A stretch of 64,000 nt of DNA, from contig CP053169.1 in NCBI GenBank assembly GCA_014607495.2, forward strand, positions 3,596,001 to 3,660,000. The letters are read 5' to 3'. The notes under the pieces are model-generated. The model saw only the letters and a program-made list of their open reading frames with translations, had not been told where the DNA came from and ran no database searches. Below are positions 26,001 to 32,000 of this stretch, one piece after another. A program made the position numbers and the translations under genes. Numbering within the stretch: position 1 is the first letter of the stretch; each line of letters begins with the position of its first letter. The DNA comes from Carposina sasakii (taxonomy: Eukaryota; Arthropoda; Insecta; Lepidoptera; Carposinidae).

Positions 26001-29000
26001 TAAAAGATAAATAATTAACCTATACCTATTAAGTATTTTCTTCTATGCTGCACTGGGAGTGAAAAAAAAAGTATAATACTACAGCTGCTTCTCTTCCCGG
26101 GCATACTGTACAAGTCAGTAGAGGGACAAGAGGGTCTTGGTGTTTTATAAGCGATGCGCTGACCACCTGTTACTACTAACTGAACTTGTACATCTCAACT
26201 ATACCCTCAAAATTGGTCAGAAGTGGCACCATGTGGTTCTATCGGCGCTCGGTGCTCTGCCTACCTTATCCTTACCCCGTAAGGGATAATGGCGTGATTA
26301 TACAGGGTGTAACAAAAAGGGTATGTTAAGCGAAAAGCTACGTAAATAGCCCACTATAGAGAACCTATCCACAAAATTTGAGACTCGAAATCACATGTTT
26401 AATTTTTCAAGATTGTATGAAAACTCCAAAGATATTTAAAAATTCCCCATATTATCGGGAAAAATAAACATGTGATTTCGAGTCTCAAATTTTGTGGATA
26501 GGTTCTTTACAGTGGGCTATTTACGTAGCTTTTCGCTTAACACACCCTTTTTGTTACACCCTGTATATGTATGTAAGTATTTTCAACATACCGTTGTATA
26601 TTAGCGAGTATCTGAGCCGCCGAGTCGTCATCGCCGGTGGAGAACGGTCGCCGCAGGGTCACCAACTCGAACGCAACCACTCCCAGCGACCAGTAGTCGC
26701 ACGCCGACTGGAAACACTCACAGTTAGTATGTACGTCGCGTGGGAATTCTAAATTCCACACTTCACAACACATTAGCCTATTCCCACAATGTGAAGGTCT
26801 TGTCGGGTATTAAGCAAAAGCAAAAGAATTTGATCAAATAAATAATCAATTCATACAAAAATATTTTACTCAGGAACAAACAAGGATATTTATAATATCA
26901 ATGTTTATGTCTATCGGGTGTGACGCTGCAGGCAAAGTCACTGCCAACTTCGCCAGTCAATCGTCAAGGTACATATTGTGATTTTATCTTTTTTTAAAAC
27001 ATAAATACATACATATACTTACGGCTTTTATTAAAAAAAATTACAACATTCCTTTACTATAGTAATTTAGTTAAAAAAAAACATTTCAAAGAAAACTAAT
27101 AAAATGTTAGTGACCTGCCATTGGAAAGCGATTGCCAAATACAAATTAATTAGTACCTACATAACACCACTACATTAACATCCAAGTACATATCCATATA
27201 TTTTCCGTAAACAAAACACTTTTTAACCGACTTCAAAAAAGGAGGAGGTTCTCAATTTGTCTGTATTTTTTTTTTGTTGGATAGAGTTCACTTCTGAGGT
27301 GGTCCCATTTTTTTTACTTTTATAAACATCCAATTTAGAAATAGAATATAGTATAGTACCATTGTGTAACTAGAAAAACCAAGGAGTTCTTCAAAGTACT
27401 GATCATGAAATAATTTCATGGGATTCTGGTTGAAGACCAAACTTTAGAATACCATTAAAAACACATACTATACTTTCATGAAAAATTCATGCACAATTCT
27501 ACAACTGTCTATTCATTCACACAGAAAACTTTGCTACCTACTTCTATATCGTTTCCTTCATGCATAATAAATAATCCATTAACACATCAAGACAAACTAA
27601 TGTTAATAAAGGTTGGTGGTATTTGGTGGCTTACAGTTCTTATTAAAGAGTGAAAAAAGTGTAAATAAGAAAATCTTCAATATATTATTTAAATCTCAAG
27701 TCTTTATTGACTTTAGCAATTCTCCTAGATTAAGGTGATCATAACTGCTAATAGTTTCATGTATACTGCCTTCAACAAACACCTCTCCACATTTAGGTGT
27801 TACACACAGTCCCCTGTGCAGAGCCTGCATGGAGGAAGAGGAGACAGTCGCCCATCTGCTGCTGCGCTGCAGAGAAGTGGCCCTATACCGGGAAAAATAT
27901 CTCGGCTCTCCAGCCGGGCTAGCACGACCACGATAAGTAGATATACGATAAAGGATTTCGTATCGTATATATACCACCATAATTATCGATTTCGCGAACA
28001 TGACCAATGGAACGATACGTTACGTTAAGATTTATCCCGTGTTATGATACGATAAGGCGCGAGATAAGTTAAACAAATGTTTCTAGAGTCAAAAAATATT
28101 TTTTTCTTTTTTTTCAATTGTCGTTCATTTTTTTTTTCTTTTTTTCCTTTTTGACATCAATGTCATGTTAACTGCTCTAATATGAGAGCGAAACACGATA
28201 CGATAAACCTATTTATCGACTAGCTGTCAAAATACGATAGATATTAGCCGCCATGTTGAATATTATCGATACCAATTACTAATCATTTAATTTTACCTTT
28301 GACCTACTTATGTAAACTAAAAACGAGTAAACTAAAACACAAAATTAAAAATATTAAGTTTGGAGCATATCACTGAAAACCTATCGAACCAAAGAATATA
28401 ATAGGTATTTTCGATTTCTCTAACCTATCTACGCTTATCGCGCACTACAATGTTCATCGATAACAATATCTTGAATTGATGTCAAAATTCGATATTTTTA
28501 ACATCAAAATACGGTCATGTTCGGCGCTATCGATAGTAACCGATGGACATGCTCGCATTTTATCTATCATATCGTATCGTGACGTGTAACGTTACCGGCA
28601 TGGTTATGTTCGCTGTATCGATAAAATTCAACATGGCGGCTATATTTATCGTATTTTGACAGCTAGATATCGATAACTTGACTTATCATATCGTGTATCG
28701 TTGGCCGTGCTAGCCGGGCAGGCTCGCTTAGCGAGACTCTGGGCAACCTGAAAAGGCTTCTAGGATTTCTGGAGGATACAGGCTGGCTCGAGTAGAGAGC
28801 ACACCACCCTTACGCAAAATAGGCGCACAGTCGTCGAGTTGCGGAAACTAGCCCGTTATACCATACCACTGTATGTATACTGTAATAACAAAGTGAAAAA
28901 GTAATTATCTATTGGTTACGTTAATTTTTTTTTGTAATCTATACTAATATTATAAAGAGGAAAACTTTGTTTGTTTGGTTGTAATGAATAGGCTCCGAAA

Positions 29001-32000
29001 CTACTGGACCGATTTCAAAAATTCTTTCACCGTTAGAATCCTTATTGGACCTGGATGAACATAGGCTATAAGAATTTCCCGATATTCCCACGGGAAGGCG
29101 ACCAACGGGAATTTAATATTTTTTACGAAAACCGCTATACATATGAAGCTGAAATCGGGCATATATGTTCATTGGGGACAACGAGGAAGGACTAAAAACG
29201 GATTTCCCGAAATTCCCACGGGAAGGGGACTAACGGGAATTCATAATTTTTACGAGAACCGCTATACATATGAAGCTGAAATCGGGCATATATGTTCATT
29301 GGGGACAACGAGGAAGGACTAAAAACGGATTTCCCGAAATTCCCAAGGGAAGGGGACAAATGGGAATTCAAACGGATTTCCCGATATTCCCACGGGAAGG
29401 GGACAAACGGGAATTCATTTTTTTTACGACAACTGCGATACATATGAATTTGAAATTGGACCTGTATGTTCATTAGGGACTGCGAGGGAGCACTAAGAAC
29501 GGATTTCCCGAAATTCCTATGGGAAGGGGAGTTACGGGAATTTAATTTTTTTACGAAAACAGCTATTTATACGAAGCTGAAATCGGATTAGGGCTACAAG
29601 GAAGCTCTAAGAACGGATTTCCCGAAATTCCCACGGGAAGGGGACCAACGGGAGTTCCAAATTTAAACGAAAACCGCTGTACCTACATATAAAGTTGTAT
29701 CTATGTATTGATATGTACCGAAGCGAAGCGAGGGCGGGCCACTAGTATTCTTATATTATGGTATTTTGTTATATTAAGTTTTATGTTTGTTGTTATATGA
29801 ATACTTGTACCTAACGCTTGTATTGTATTTTATGGCATATTGTTGTATACTGTCACACTGTGAAATTATTATTCGAAATAAATAAAATAAAAATTTGTAA
29901 ACATAAAGTGGCATTTAAAAAAATACAAATAAGTTGTGTATGCTTTTATGTTGCTTATGACTGTACACTGTAAGCCACCAAACGCGCCAACACAAGCCAG
30001 GCAAACCCACAATGGCAGTGGAGTGCACGCGCGCGCAGTACTCTAGACACACAGAGTGGCCGTCCGCCGCCAACAGCTCCGGCGCCGCGTAGTCCAGCGT
30101 GCCGCCCGCCGCGCCACCTGCCGCGCCGCCCGCCGCGCCGCCCGCGCGCCCTGCGCCGCACGCGTGCTCGTTGAGGCGTGCCACCGAGCCTAGGTCGCCC
30201 AGCTTCACGTGCCCGCATCTGTTTGACAATAGAACAGGATTGTGGGGCAAGCACGGATCCCTCCATAGTCTGTAACGCTATCGACTCATCAATCTCATAG
30301 CGTTACGCCGCGAAAAATGGTTCATGATTACCCTACAGGTTTTCATTTGGACACGCCCACTACTTTTTGGACACTTGTGTACAATAAAAATTTCACAAAT
30401 AAAGTCGATAAAAAGAAAATGTACAAAGGCGTGCTTATCTCTTAAAGAGATTTCTTCCGTCAAATCAGTCGGAAAAAATAAATAATCATAGGAGTTAGGT
30501 ATGTGTGCACACAAACAGAACAATAAACGTAAACGTAAAAAAAAAAAAAAAAAAACTTAACGAATGTATAAAAGAAAACACATACACAAACAAATAAATA
30601 GCAACATTGAAACAAGGTAACCAGGGTTGAAACATACACTGTACATTTTCTTTGTCAGTCTACTTGCAGTAAAACAACTGGAATAGATTTTGTATTCGTA
30701 AAGTGCAGTCGTGTTTAAAATGTACTTAACCCGAATTTAGTCATGATTCTTATCCTAGAGATTTTATATTGTAATAAAGGCAAATTTTTCCAATGCTCAG
30801 ATAGCTTTTCTGAAGGGTTGATGCTGTCTGTATCTTGATCAAATTTTAGAAAAAGACATCATCAAAAAACCAAGGTAAAAACGAAGACATTGGAAAGTGT
30901 AAAATAACTAACTCATAAGCTCATAACATAAGGCATAAAATTACATGAAGTACTGTTTGACTACGTCATTTTTAAAACAAGGCGAATCTAACACATTTTA
31001 AGCGAATGTACAATCACCTTTACGTCTTGTACCCGCGCGTTAAGAAACATCATATGAAAATCTGATTCTCACCTGTCCAAGAATATGTTATGCGGCTTTA
31101 CATCTCGATGCACATATCCCAGCCCATGTAACGCCTTTAACGCGTGTGTAACTTCTGCGATATAAAACGCGGCGTCTCTCTCCGAAAGGGGATGGTTGCG
31201 GCGAGCCAACATTCCAGCCAGGTCTCCGCCTGAACATAGCTCCATTACCAGGTATAAGCTGTTACTATCCTGGAATTGAAAAAATGAAATAGCATTTTAG
31301 GATGATAATCTGCCTCTTTTCCCCGCGTGCACTACAATATTACGTACTGCGTATTGTGCCAAACGAACTTCAAGATTCATTTTGACTACTGTATGTACTT
31401 ACATCCTTATTGCAATGTAAAAGGTATGCACTGGCGGACTAAGACTTTTTGAGGCCCGGGGCGGTCTTTAATTTTAGGGCCCCCTGGCGCCCGCCCTCCA
31501 GATTTACTGAATTAAACAAATGCAGATAGATAGAAACTAAAATTTTAATCAATATTTTTTAACATTACAGCTTTCAAATAAAAAACAAGCAACCACACTA
31601 CAAGTTATTAAAATTAATTACAAACATTTCAAATTGTGTTTTCTAGCTTTTAATGCACTAAATTTATTAATAACGTCATCAAAATCCAAAACCGATGCTG
31701 CTTTTCTTTCAATCGACAAAATAGCCAAGCTAGCAAGTCGTTCTTCAGTCATGGTCGATCGTAGATAATTCTTGATAAGTTTAAGTTTTGAAAAACTTCT
31801 TTCGCACGACGCTACTGATACACTAATTGTTAGGAAATACTGAAGTATCAGACATATGTTGGGTAGGGATTCGGTAAAGTCCCATCTAATAATAAATTCA
31901 AACATTTTTTTAGCACTCCATGAAGCAGCTTCCTCCGTTGCAGTATTAGTTGCGCTTACATGTCTTCGCAATCCCACATGCCACATCCCGAGTAGCACAG

